From CBFGTV01 sp965652145 (GTDB lineage Bacteria > Bacillota > Clostridia > Peptostreptococcales > Natronincolaceae): 60,096 nucleotides of DNA. Location of the stretch: positions 1-60,096 of the forward strand of contig CBFGTV010000014.1 in NCBI GenBank assembly GCA_965652145.1, written 5' to 3'. Position 1 is the stretch's first letter, and each line of letters starts with the position of its first letter. The notes beneath the pieces are model-generated. The model saw nothing but the letters and a program-made list of their open reading frames with translations, was not told the DNA's origin and did no database searches. Shown in pieces: positions 1 to 7,253 of this stretch. The translations under genes and the position numbers were made by a program.

Positions 1-670
1 CCAAGCCCTGCTCCAGCATGATGGTTTTCACATCAGCAAAATCAAGGTTCACCATGCAGGGAACAGCTATTAAATGTTAAATGCCCTGTACCACTTGTTT
101 AAGGATATCATCAGCAATTCGAAAGGCATCCAGCATGGTTGTTTTCTTTTCTATTACCTGTAATAATCTGTCATTGGGAATCGTTACCAGCGTATCGACT
201 CGGCCTTTCAGATCTTGTATTCCCATTTCAGCATGGGACATCCTTCTTTTTCCTTCAAAGGTAAAGGGCTTGGTCACTACCCCTACCGTTAAAATTCCCA
301 TTTCCTTTGCAATCTCTGCCACAATGGGTGCAGCCCCGGTTCCAGTTCCACCGCCCATACCTGCAGTAACAAAAACCATATCAGCTCCCTGCAGCAGCTT
401 CAAAATATCATCACGACTTTCTTCAGCAGCCTTTCTACCTACTTCTGGATTGGCTCCCGCCCCAAGGCCCTTTGTCAGCTTTTCACCAATTTGTATTTTT
501 TGCTCAGCCTTTGAGGTATATAATGCCTGCTTGTCTGTATTAATCGCAATAAATTCAACACCCCGCAAGCCTGATTCTATCATTCGATTAACAGCATTAT
601 TGCCTCCACCACCGACGCCTACTACCTTTATCTGAGCAAATTGTTCCATATCCACATCAAATTCTAACAC
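1..670 (-). pseudogene. ftsZ: Cell division GTPase FtsZ, with internal stop and cut by window edge
   Basis: FtsZ is the tubulin-like GTPase that polymerises into the cytoplasmic Z ring. The N-terminal 197 residues are typical: the glycine-rich nucleotide loop (GVGGGGNNAVNRM, about residues 18-30) and the tubulin signature GGGTGTG at 106-112. The frame then meets a TAA codon at 77-79 and afterwards reads on as clean FtsZ (LIAVP, then MVNLDFADVKTIMLEQGL) to position 1. Family sequences have QGISDLIAVPG here, so the serine codon has become TAA, the aspartate next to it is His, and a glycine nearby is Cys (56-58). Three lesions within 25 bases at the very start of the window suggest low-quality sequence more than a dead essential gene, but a real nonsense mutation cannot be excluded. 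The start at 670 gives the usual short N-tail. It is the last dcw gene seen. Confidence 0.93.
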
Positions 671-978
671 AGTATTACCCCCTTATTATGTATATAAGCC
701 TCCACAGCTTGTTCTTATCCTTGAACAGACAATTCCCATTACAACTTTATCACATGATTTTAATTTTCACCATAGGTTTATAAGCTCAATTTATAGTTTT
801 ATTGTTAGACCGGTAATGATGGGAATTACTTTCTATCAGATTATGAGTTTATAATTCAACAAAAAAATTGTATTTCCTTTTTTATTGATGAAATAAATAT
901 AAAAAAAATCTCCTATTTTCATAGGAGAAGCGCTTTTTTAGCTTTATTTTCTTCAGGTGGTATATTTTGTATGATTAT
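671..978. other. AT-rich intergenic region between sbp and ftsZ
   Basis: No coding frame with a ribosome site is visible in these 308 bases. They hold the terminator of the upstream DUF881-sbp genes at 901-928. The remainder, roughly 670-880, is AT-rich and probably contains the ftsZ promoter, but no -35/-10 pair stands out. In Bacillus ftsA occupies this place; here it is absent. Confidence 0.6.
901..928 (-). terminator. Rho-independent terminator after sbp
   Basis: On the minus strand an 8-bp perfect stem (TCTCCTAT / ATAGGAGA) with a 4-base loop is followed by eight T. It lies 50 bases past the sbp stop codon and separates the upstream division genes from ftsZ. Confidence 0.85.
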
Positions 979-1335
979 CTATGATTGATGATGTCTGCTC
1001 TTATCCACCAGGTATCTTCTAATCATTGCAAAATTTTGGAAAAGTCGGTTTCCAAAGGCAAAGATGGCTGCATAGTAAAGGGGCACTCCTATACGATCCC
1101 CTATGTAGGCCAACACCCCAGCCAAAAGGGCATTTCCAAAAAAACCCGATACAAAAATTTCTGTATTAAATTTTTTCTCCATATTGGCCCGTACAGCCCC
1201 AAAGACAGAATCAAGGGCAGCTAGAATTGCCACTGAAATATACAAGGAATAGCTGACAGGATAGCTGATATCTAAATAAAGCCCTAAAATTATACCAATT
1301 AATAAACCGATTAATGCAACAATCATTCTATTCAC
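979..1335 (-). CDS. sbp: Small basic membrane protein Sbp (DUF1290)
   Basis: A 118-residue membrane protein of the Sbp/DUF1290 family, conserved in the ftsQ-ftsZ interval of Firmicutes; no biochemical role is established. It shows three or four hydrophobic segments (about residues 4-22, 28-45, 63-80 and 84-100). The family core GFFGNALLAG is visible near residues 64-73, and the C-terminus is basic (RRYLVDKSRHH). The start overlaps the end of the preceding DUF881 gene by 8 bases, indicating translational coupling. In Bacillus the order is divIB-ylxW-ylxX-sbp-ftsA-ftsZ, and the same order without ftsA is seen here. Confidence 0.9.
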   Translation of the reverse strand: MNRMIVALIGLLIGIILGLYLDISYPVSYSLYISVAILAALDSVFGAVRANMEKKFNTEIFVSGFFGNALLAGVLAYIGDRIGVPLYYAAIFAFGNRLFQNFAMIRRYLVDKSRHHQS

Positions 1336-2050
1336 CCTCCTTAGGTGTTATGAAATTGGTGGAAATGTCGCCTTGATACCTGGGAATCCGAACCCAGGGG
1401 CTCACCATGGTATCAATGACCACGCCATAGAATTCCTTAATCATATAGGCATGAGAATCTGGTGATTTCAAAGCGGCTTCCAGGGTGGCGGGGTCTCCGA
1501 TGGCCTTGATGATAAAGGGCTGACCATAGGTATGATTATTAATTGTAATGGTAGGTCCTGAACATTTGATCTCAGTATGGGGCATGACTCGCTGTCCATT
1601 GATGGATAAAGCCTCGGCACCGGCAAATTTTAAATCGTTAATAATCGTTATAATGTCTTGCTCATGCACCACCAAATCCTTCGGTTCTTCCCAGGGGTAA
1701 AGCTCCCTTTCACTGTCGCTGATCTTTACGGTCACCCCGGGCCCTTCTAAATCTGTAAAGCCTCCAATAATCTTTAAGGTCTCTATTTCAGCCTTAATAA
1801 CATCGCTGATACTTCCTTCATTTTCAATAGCACTTTGATAATCCTTTAATCGACTGTTGTGGTTTTCAATAAGCTCCTTGATATTATTAATTTCACTTTT
1901 TTCTCTGGTAATCTCATTTTGGAGATCATTGATTGTTTTTAAACTGACAAAGCTGTAATCATCCTTCATATGGATCAGTTGAAAGGTGATAAAGAAGCCT
2001 AAAAGAGCAAAGACCGTTCCAAGTATAAGCTGATTATAGGTTTTTTTCAT
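1328..2050 (-). CDS. ylxX: DUF881 protein, YlxX-like
   Basis: A 240-residue protein with one N-terminal membrane anchor (about residues 8-26), a coiled coil (about 38-90) and an extracytoplasmic DUF881 domain (about 95-235). Family hallmarks are the TDLEGPGVTVKISD segment and the AEALSINGQRV segment, a pattern DUF881 shares with the neighbouring paralogue. It is thought to belong to the division locus, but its function is not known. It lies 18 bases after the first DUF881 gene and overlaps sbp. A ferredoxin-like fold for the outer domain is family inference, not read directly. Confidence 0.88.
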   Translation of the reverse strand: MKKTYNQLILGTVFALLGFFITFQLIHMKDDYSFVSLKTINDLQNEITREKSEINNIKELIENHNSRLKDYQSAIENEGSISDVIKAEIETLKIIGGFTDLEGPGVTVKISDSERELYPWEEPKDLVVHEQDIITIINDLKFAGAEALSINGQRVMPHTEIKCSGPTITINNHTYGQPFIIKAIGDPATLEAALKSPDSHAYMIKEFYGVVIDTMVSPWVRIPRYQGDISTNFITPKEGE

Positions 2051-2068
2051 TTCTTATCCACCTCAAAT

Positions 2069-2797
2069 CTATTGGGAAAGCTCAATGGGCTTTGCATAAT
2101 CAAAATTGTTTATTTTTGTTTGTCTGGGGATGGTGATTTGATTTTGTTTTTTCACATTGATCCGAAATTGATTATTTTCCCTAATCAACCATACTACTCC
2201 AAAACGCATGTTGAGGCCGGCCTCCATACTTTCCGGATTGCCAATGGCCTTTATTTGAATTGGCAAGGTAATGGGTACACCATTCACTTGAAGTCCATTA
2301 TTGGTGGTATAATAGATCTCGGTCGTGGCCGTATATCGCTGGTCGTTAATGGAAATTGCCTCTGCACCAGAGGCATTCAGCTTGTTGATGATATCTAAAA
2401 TTTCGTTATAGTTATATAAAAGATAGCTTCCCTCAGCAGGATTATCACTGGGATGGTCCTCTAGGGTTACGATAACCCCTGGCCCTTCAAGGGTACGATA
2501 ACCCGTTAAAATCTGGTATCGCTCCAGGTCGCTCTGTAAATTTCTTATAATGGTATTTTCATCTGCCTCAGATATTTCATACTCCTTTAAGCGTTTTTCC
2601 AGCTCCGTTAAATTCTGATTCAACACTTCTTTTTCTTGTTTTAGGGAACGAAGCTCTGCCGTTAACTGCTGAGCCCTTTGGGGAGAAAGCAGATCGCCTC
2701 CTGTAGTGATTCTGATGGTTTTTAACTGCATCGATATAATTAAGCCCAAAATTCCACATAGTATTCCAAGGGCAATTTTTCCCTTTACATCTTTCAT
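2069..2797 (-). CDS. ylxW: DUF881 protein, YlxW-like
   Basis: A 242-residue paralogue of the next gene: N-terminal membrane segment (about residues 8-22), a long coiled coil rich in Leu, Glu and Lys (about 38-90), then a DUF881 domain with the YRTLEGPGVIVTLEDH and GAEAISINDQRY motifs. Tandem duplication of DUF881 genes between ftsQ/divIB and sbp is the normal Firmicute arrangement. It begins 11 bases after the ftsQ stop, so it is surely in the same transcript. No enzyme motif is present. A scaffold role at the membrane is only a guess from the architecture. Confidence 0.88.
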   Translation of the reverse strand: MKDVKGKIALGILCGILGLIISMQLKTIRITTGGDLLSPQRAQQLTAELRSLKQEKEVLNQNLTELEKRLKEYEISEADENTIIRNLQSDLERYQILTGYRTLEGPGVIVTLEDHPSDNPAEGSYLLYNYNEILDIINKLNASGAEAISINDQRYTATTEIYYTTNNGLQVNGVPITLPIQIKAIGNPESMEAGLNMRFGVVWLIRENNQFRINVKKQNQITIPRQTKINNFDYAKPIELSQ

Positions 2798-2808
2798 TTG
2801 CCTTCCTC

Positions 2809-3585
2809 CTACTGCTGGTTTCGCTGCTTTACCGTAATGTTCCCCTCGTACCTCATGTCAATCATAACATTTCGCCGATTATTTGTATATAGGTTAACTA
2901 AAACTTCCTGTAATGCCAATATTAAATAGACAGGGTCCGTGGCCTCCCCCATTAATACCTCAATTCCATCAAAGGTAATTAATCTGACATTGTCTTTTTC
3001 TGCTATATTAATTTCAGAAATATTGTCTATCATATCTGTCAGTCTGGCAGCTTCCAACAGGTTTAAGGCCTTCATTAAATCCTGGGGGTTCAATACATCT
3101 GCCTTTTGACCCAGTACAAAGCTGTCAAAGACTGCGCCGGTAATCAAGGGCAGCTCCTGGGAAATATAGCTGTCCTCTACCTTTAAAACCACACCTTGGG
3201 AATCGATAAACAAATAGGAGCCCATATAGGCTATTATAGCATACTCTGAACGTTCTGTTATATTGATGATCATCTCATTCGGCAGCTTTCTTTCCAGATT
3301 TACAGACTCCACATAGGGATGCTTCACTATGTTGTTGCCCACATCTGTCAGGTTATATTTAAACAGGTTCCTCTCTTTGATTAATCCTGAAGCCTGAATA
3401 ATTTCTTCCGCTGTAATCGTCTCTATGCCGTTGATCTGGATATTTTTCAGGTTGAAGAAATCCGATTGCAGCAATCCATAGATTCCCCATAATATAAAAA
3501 CAATAACTAATAGAAGGGAAGTCAAAATCTGTTTCATTTTTCTTCGTATCAGCTTCTTTCTTTTTATTGCTTCATATTGACTCAA
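2809..3585 (-). CDS. divIB: Cell division protein FtsQ/DivIB
   Basis: A bitopic membrane protein of 258 residues that binds FtsL and its partners and links early to late divisome assembly. A basic cytoplasmic tail (KRKKLIRRKMK) precedes one membrane helix (about residues 20-39). Next come a POTRA domain (about 48-118, with KNIQINGIETITAEEI and SVNLERKLPNEMIINITER) and the FtsQ/DivIB beta domain (about 125-225). The length is ordinary. In the transcription direction it follows the 3' part of the split murA, so while the element is in place it cannot simply be read from the murG side. A short leader of about 90 bases upstream could carry a local promoter. Confidence 0.92.
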   Translation of the reverse strand: MSQYEAIKRKKLIRRKMKQILTSLLLVIVFILWGIYGLLQSDFFNLKNIQINGIETITAEEIIQASGLIKERNLFKYNLTDVGNNIVKHPYVESVNLERKLPNEMIINITERSEYAIIAYMGSYLFIDSQGVVLKVEDSYISQELPLITGAVFDSFVLGQKADVLNPQDLMKALNLLEAARLTDMIDNISEINIAEKDNVRLITFDGIEVLMGEATDPVYLILALQEVLVNLYTNNRRNVMIDMRYEGNITVKQRNQQ

Positions 3586-3675
3586 TCTACATCCCTCCTT
3601 TGCTTGTCCATAAAAGCTATTTAAATTAATAGCAGCAATTCTACTGCTATCAATCTATTTTATCTAAAAATTTCT

Positions 3676-4593
3676 TTAATCGATCAGGGTAATATTTCCC
3701 CCCAGGCTTCGTAGCACCTGGTGAAAATGGTCGTATCCCCGTTCTACATGCTTGGCATTTTCAACAATGGTCTTCCCTTCTGCTGCCAGGGCAGATAATA
3801 TCAATGCTGCTCCACCTCGAAGATCCTTTGCTGTGACTGTAGCCCCCGTCAATCTTTTCATACCCTTGACAATCGCAACCCTTCCATCTACCTTTATGTT
3901 CGCCCCCATCCTGGTTAATTCCTCTGCATGTTTAAAACGATTTTCAAAAATTGTTTCTATAAAAACTGTAATGCCATCACTCATGGTCATTAAGGCCATC
4001 AGCTGAGACTGCATATCCGTTGGAAATCCAGGGTACGGTAAGGTTTTAACGGTGTCAATGGCTGTGATTCGATCAGGAGACTCTAATCTTATTGTATTAT
4101 TTTTACAGGTAATATGACAACCACTTTCCTTTAATTTATACAATATAGATTGAACGTGCTCGGGAATAACATTTGTCAGCAAAATATCGCCTCTGGTGAT
4201 GGCTGCTGCGGTTAAGTAAGTACCAGCTACAATGCGGTCAGGTATAATTTGATGCTCCACATTAGACAATTCCTTTACCCCTTCAATGACAATTGTAGCA
4301 CTTCCTGCCCCCGACACCTTTCCTCCCATGGCATTAATAAAGCTTGCCAAGTCAACAATTTCCGGTTCCCGGGCGGCATTTCTAATGACCGTCGTACCCT
4401 TGGCAAAAACCGCCGATAAAATAAGATTTTCTGTGGCTCCTACACTGGGGAAATCCAACTGTATTTCCGTTCCCCTCAGCTCTTTAGCTTCACATATTAA
4501 AAAACCATGCTTTTCTTCTATTTTAGCCCCCAGTTCCTTCAGGGATCTTAAATGTAAATCAATGGGCCTTGGGCCAATTTCACAGCCACCTGG
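3676..4593 (-). pseudogene. murA: murA 3' part (MurA residues 113-417), separated from its start
   Basis: The C-terminal three quarters of UDP-N-acetylglucosamine 1-carboxyvinyltransferase, which transfers enolpyruvate from PEP to UDP-GlcNAc in the first committed step of peptidoglycan synthesis. The frame opens at the attachment core with PGGCEIGPRPIDLHL, which contains the catalytic cysteine loop (Cys115 in E. coli), and runs to the normal C-terminus. It lacks the first 112 residues, including the substrate-binding Lys22. An internal ATG at 4458 has no good ribosome site, so this piece is unlikely to make an active enzyme alone. Directly upstream in frame is the TAA stop of the recombinase. 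Joining 7616-7281 to 4593-3676 gives an uninterrupted 417-codon MurA. Confidence 0.93.
4586..4593. repeat. Attachment core, left end of the murA element
   Basis: CCACCTGG, repeated at 7273-7280. On the murA side (left) lies the sequence coding the catalytic loop; on the element side the next three bases are the recombinase stop codon. The outer CCA/TGG is palindromic and the centre is CC, a non-palindromic dinucleotide of the kind exchanged by large serine recombinases. Confidence 0.85.
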
Positions 4594-6183
4594 TTATGAT
4601 ATGCCGTGGGGAATAAAAAAGTTCCAATAGACATCCAATACTAAGCCACTCGATTGATGATGATCCCCCTCCCTAGCTTCCTTCACAATTATTTTATCAA
4701 TCAGCAGTTCCATATCGAGTCGAGTTAGGGGCTGCTCTGTCAGCAGCCTTTCAATTTGAGTTTTAATTGGTACTTTTTCATTGAATTGCTCTATCTCCCT
4801 TTGATATTTCAGCATTTTCTGAAGATACAAATTCAATACCTCTATACTTTTATTGACTTCTTCGATTAATTCTTGATACAGATCTTCACTGATTTGTCTA
4901 CGGGCCCGTTGCCGGGCATATCCCTTTAGTTCAAGCTGCTTTGCCTTGATATCCTTTTTAATATCGTCTACCCCCCCTTCATCCACCTTAAGCTCCTTAA
5001 TCTTCCTCTCCAGCCCTTGATAATCTAAGGCATCGGCCTTTAAAATTTCACCTATCTTGATCTTTAATATATTTAGCAGCTCCTCTTCAGAAACCAGATG
5101 GGTACTGCAGGCCTTTTTCCCCTGGCTGTGGTAACTGCTGCAGCAATAGGTTGTAGGCTTATTGGCCCTTTTTCTGGCCACCAGATAGCTGCCGCAATCG
5201 CCGCAAAACAGGAAGCCCGAAAAGAGATTTATACCTTTTCTTGTACTATGAATGTTTCTGGTTGACCTTCTTCTGGCAATCTCCTGGGCCAGCTGAAAAT
5301 CAGCCCTGCTGATAATGGCAGGATGATGATCGGAATAAACAATCTGATCTTCCTCTTGGGTTTTCACCGAGGGGCCTTTAATCCTTTTCTTTTTGGTTTT
5401 ACCACATCGTAAAACCCCTGTATAAACATCATTGGCAATAATCCGCTGTACATGAACAGCATTCCATGACTCTGCCACCTTAAATTTCCCCCCCGTTTTG
5501 ATTTGATGATATTGAGAAGGGGTTTTAATACCCTTATTGTTTAGGGCATCGGCAATTCTTCGATAGCCGCTTCCCTTTAAATAGCTTTGGAATATGTATT
5601 GTACCACTGAAGCCGCCTCTTGATCAATCACCAATTGATGTTTATTACGGGGACATTTTTCGTAGCCATAAATATTCTTTACGATTAATCCACCGTTTTT
5701 TTGTTTACTATGAATACTATCTCTTATTTTTCTTGAAATATCCTTTACATACATTTCATTGTACCAGGTTTTAATCCCCAGCACATCATCATTGTCTTTT
5801 TCACTGTCATAGCCGTCCGATGCCAAAATAATTCTTACACCGTGCTCCTGGAGAAGCTCAAAGAACAGCAGTGTTTTGGCATTATGCCGACCAATTCTTG
5901 AGCTGTCCTTGGCGATGACGATATGGGCTTTATCGGGGCCATTGCCGGTGATCTTATTCTTGAGCTGGTTAAATTCCGGTCTGTCAAGGGTATAGCCGGA
6001 AGCATTGTCATCAATAAAAATCTTAATTAATTTTCCTGAAAGTCCTTTATTTTTTAGCTCCATGGCAGTGAATTCTGCCCATTCCTTTATAATATTAATT
6101 TGATTATCAATAGACGAGTAATTTTCTCTGTCCTCATCCCTGGATAAGCGGGCATAGCCATAAATATTGATCATATTCTTCAT
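4594..6183 (-). CDS. Large serine recombinase of the murA element
   Basis: A 529-residue site-specific recombinase of the large serine family, acting through a 5' phosphoserine link at a two-base crossover. Domains: resolvase catalytic domain (about 5-150) with YGYARLSRDED (nucleophile Ser14) and DSSRIGRHN; recombinase domain (about 165-270, IYGYEKCP and GYRRIADALNNKGI); zinc ribbon (Cys327, Cys330, Cys347/348, Cys359); and a long C-terminal coiled coil (about 395-500), the part that controls integration versus excision in this family. Its ATG overlaps the stop of the 61-residue gene (ATGA), so translation is coupled. The TAA stop touches the attachment core, so the gene forms the very end of the element. 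All key residues are intact and no decay is visible. Confidence 0.95.
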   Translation of the reverse strand: MKNMINIYGYARLSRDEDRENYSSIDNQINIIKEWAEFTAMELKNKGLSGKLIKIFIDDNASGYTLDRPEFNQLKNKITGNGPDKAHIVIAKDSSRIGRHNAKTLLFFELLQEHGVRIILASDGYDSEKDNDDVLGIKTWYNEMYVKDISRKIRDSIHSKQKNGGLIVKNIYGYEKCPRNKHQLVIDQEAASVVQYIFQSYLKGSGYRRIADALNNKGIKTPSQYHQIKTGGKFKVAESWNAVHVQRIIANDVYTGVLRCGKTKKKRIKGPSVKTQEEDQIVYSDHHPAIISRADFQLAQEIARRRSTRNIHSTRKGINLFSGFLFCGDCGSYLVARKRANKPTTYCCSSYHSQGKKACSTHLVSEEELLNILKIKIGEILKADALDYQGLERKIKELKVDEGGVDDIKKDIKAKQLELKGYARQRARRQISEDLYQELIEEVNKSIEVLNLYLQKMLKYQREIEQFNEKVPIKTQIERLLTEQPLTRLDMELLIDKIIVKEAREGDHHQSSGLVLDVYWNFFIPHGIS

Positions 6184-6365
6184 GGCCGATCCCCTTTACT
6201 CTGGTCAGGGGCATTTTCCTCCTGTTTCAGGCGGTCAATCAGAATTTTTTCCAATACCCTCTCCAATGGAATATTTCCGTTGAATTGGTGATGTACCTTT
6301 ACAATACCTGGTCTTTTCCTTTGGATATTTGGCCCGGCTGTTAAACACTCCATCTTTTTCTCCAT
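6180..6365 (-). CDS. 61-residue protein coupled to the recombinase
   Basis: A small basic protein whose last bases overlap the recombinase start (ATGA). A Shine-Dalgarno GGAGGGG lies just upstream of its ATG. The central stretch VKVHHQFNGNIPLERVLEKI, an amphipathic strand-helix, resembles the short TnpW-like proteins found beside serine recombinases of clostridial transposons; this is a loose resemblance, not a firm assignment. By position it could be a recombination directionality factor or a regulator. No DNA-binding motif is recognisable by eye. Confidence 0.6.
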   Translation of the reverse strand: MEKKMECLTAGPNIQRKRPGIVKVHHQFNGNIPLERVLEKILIDRLKQEENAPDQSKGDRP

Positions 6366-6455
6366 ACCTTGAATCCCCTCCTGCTGGCTTCTAATACAGA
6401 CTATGATCCGCTGACATTGTCCTATTCCAGCTCAGGAGGCAATGATTTCTGGGCA

Positions 6456-6502
6456 AAAAAAACAGCCATCATCGTAATGCTACGCTGAATTGACTGTTTT
6501 AC
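6456..6502 (-). terminator. Terminator after the HD-domain gene
   Basis: Minus strand: AAAACAGTCA pairs with TGGCTGTTTT across a loop of about 24 bases and is followed by a T run. It lies just past the HD gene stop and separates it from the recombinase pair, which then needs its own promoter near 6380-6450. Confidence 0.6.
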
Positions 6503-6511
6503 AACACTAAT

Positions 6512-7099
6512 CTAAGAAGAAGCAAGGTCTCCCTCAAGTCCAATTTCCCGGGCCACCTGACGCATTCCCTGAATGGTTTCTTTAATGATTTCGTCCATTT
6601 CCATTCCCAACAATGCTGCACCCTTTTCAATTACCTCTCGATTGACGCTGGCAGCAAAGCCTTTTTGCTTCCACTTCTTTTTGACTGATTTCACCTCAAG
6701 ATCCAATATACTTTTACTGGGTCTCAATAGGGCCGTAGCTGCAATCAATCCTGTTAATTCATCAATGGTGTAAAGTACCTTTTCCATTTGCTCTACAGGC
6801 TCTACATCAACACATATGCCCCATCCGTGGCTGACAACGGCATGGATGTAATCCTCTGGATAGTGATTTTGGGCCAATATCTCCTTAGCCTTTATACAGT
6901 GTTCATCGGGGTACATTTCATAGTCAATGTCATGGATTAATCCGATAATTCCCCATTTCTCTACATCCTGCTGCCCCAATAGAACAGCGAAATGCCTCAT
7001 AACCGCCTCAACAGCCAGTCCATGCTTAATTAAGCTGTCGTTGCTGTTGTATTTTCTAAATAATTCAAAGGCCTCTTCTCTTGTTGGTACTTTTGTCAT
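6512..7099 (-). CDS. HD-domain hydrolase carried by the murA element
   Basis: A 195-residue protein of the HDIG/HD superfamily of metal-dependent phosphohydrolases, similar to stand-alone clostridial HD hydrolases. Putative metal ligands are His26, His56-Asp57 (LIHDIDYE) and histidines near 86 and 91 (AVVSHGWG). The second half is helical and Lys-rich. The start has a good AGAGGGG site 5 bases upstream. It has its own terminator and so looks like an independent cargo gene. The substrate is unknown; a nucleotide is likely from the family. It is unusual cargo for such a small element, and phage-defence or signalling roles are possible but not shown. Confidence 0.85.
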   Translation of the reverse strand: MTKVPTREEAFELFRKYNSNDSLIKHGLAVEAVMRHFAVLLGQQDVEKWGIIGLIHDIDYEMYPDEHCIKAKEILAQNHYPEDYIHAVVSHGWGICVDVEPVEQMEKVLYTIDELTGLIAATALLRPSKSILDLEVKSVKKKWKQKGFAASVNREVIEKGAALLGMEMDEIIKETIQGMRQVAREIGLEGDLASS

Positions 7100-7203
7100 T
7101 ACAACCCCTCTTTCTAATCTAGTACTTTTTTTATTTATAGACCATAGTAACCCTTCTCATAAAAAAAGTCAATAGCTTGTCCCGTTACGTTTCAGAATTT
7201 TCC

Positions 7204-7231
7204 AATAATAAAAGCATCCTTAAGGGACGCT
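7204..7231 (-). terminator. Terminator just inside the element, after the truncated murA
   Basis: Minus strand: AAGCGTCC, a 4-base loop, GGATGCTT (one internal mismatch) and then a TTTTATTATT run. It sits about 20 bases past the stop codon of the murA 5' part, inside the element. Transcription entering from murG should end here while the element is integrated. Confidence 0.7.
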
Positions 7232-7253
7232 TGATTAACTGCTGCCAGATCAT

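Noticed and set aside
81..635. Long open frames opposite real genes (for example opposite ftsZ, murA and rpoD)
   Set aside because: They lack ribosome sites, have low-complexity Ser/Pro-rich translations and lie opposite conserved proteins.
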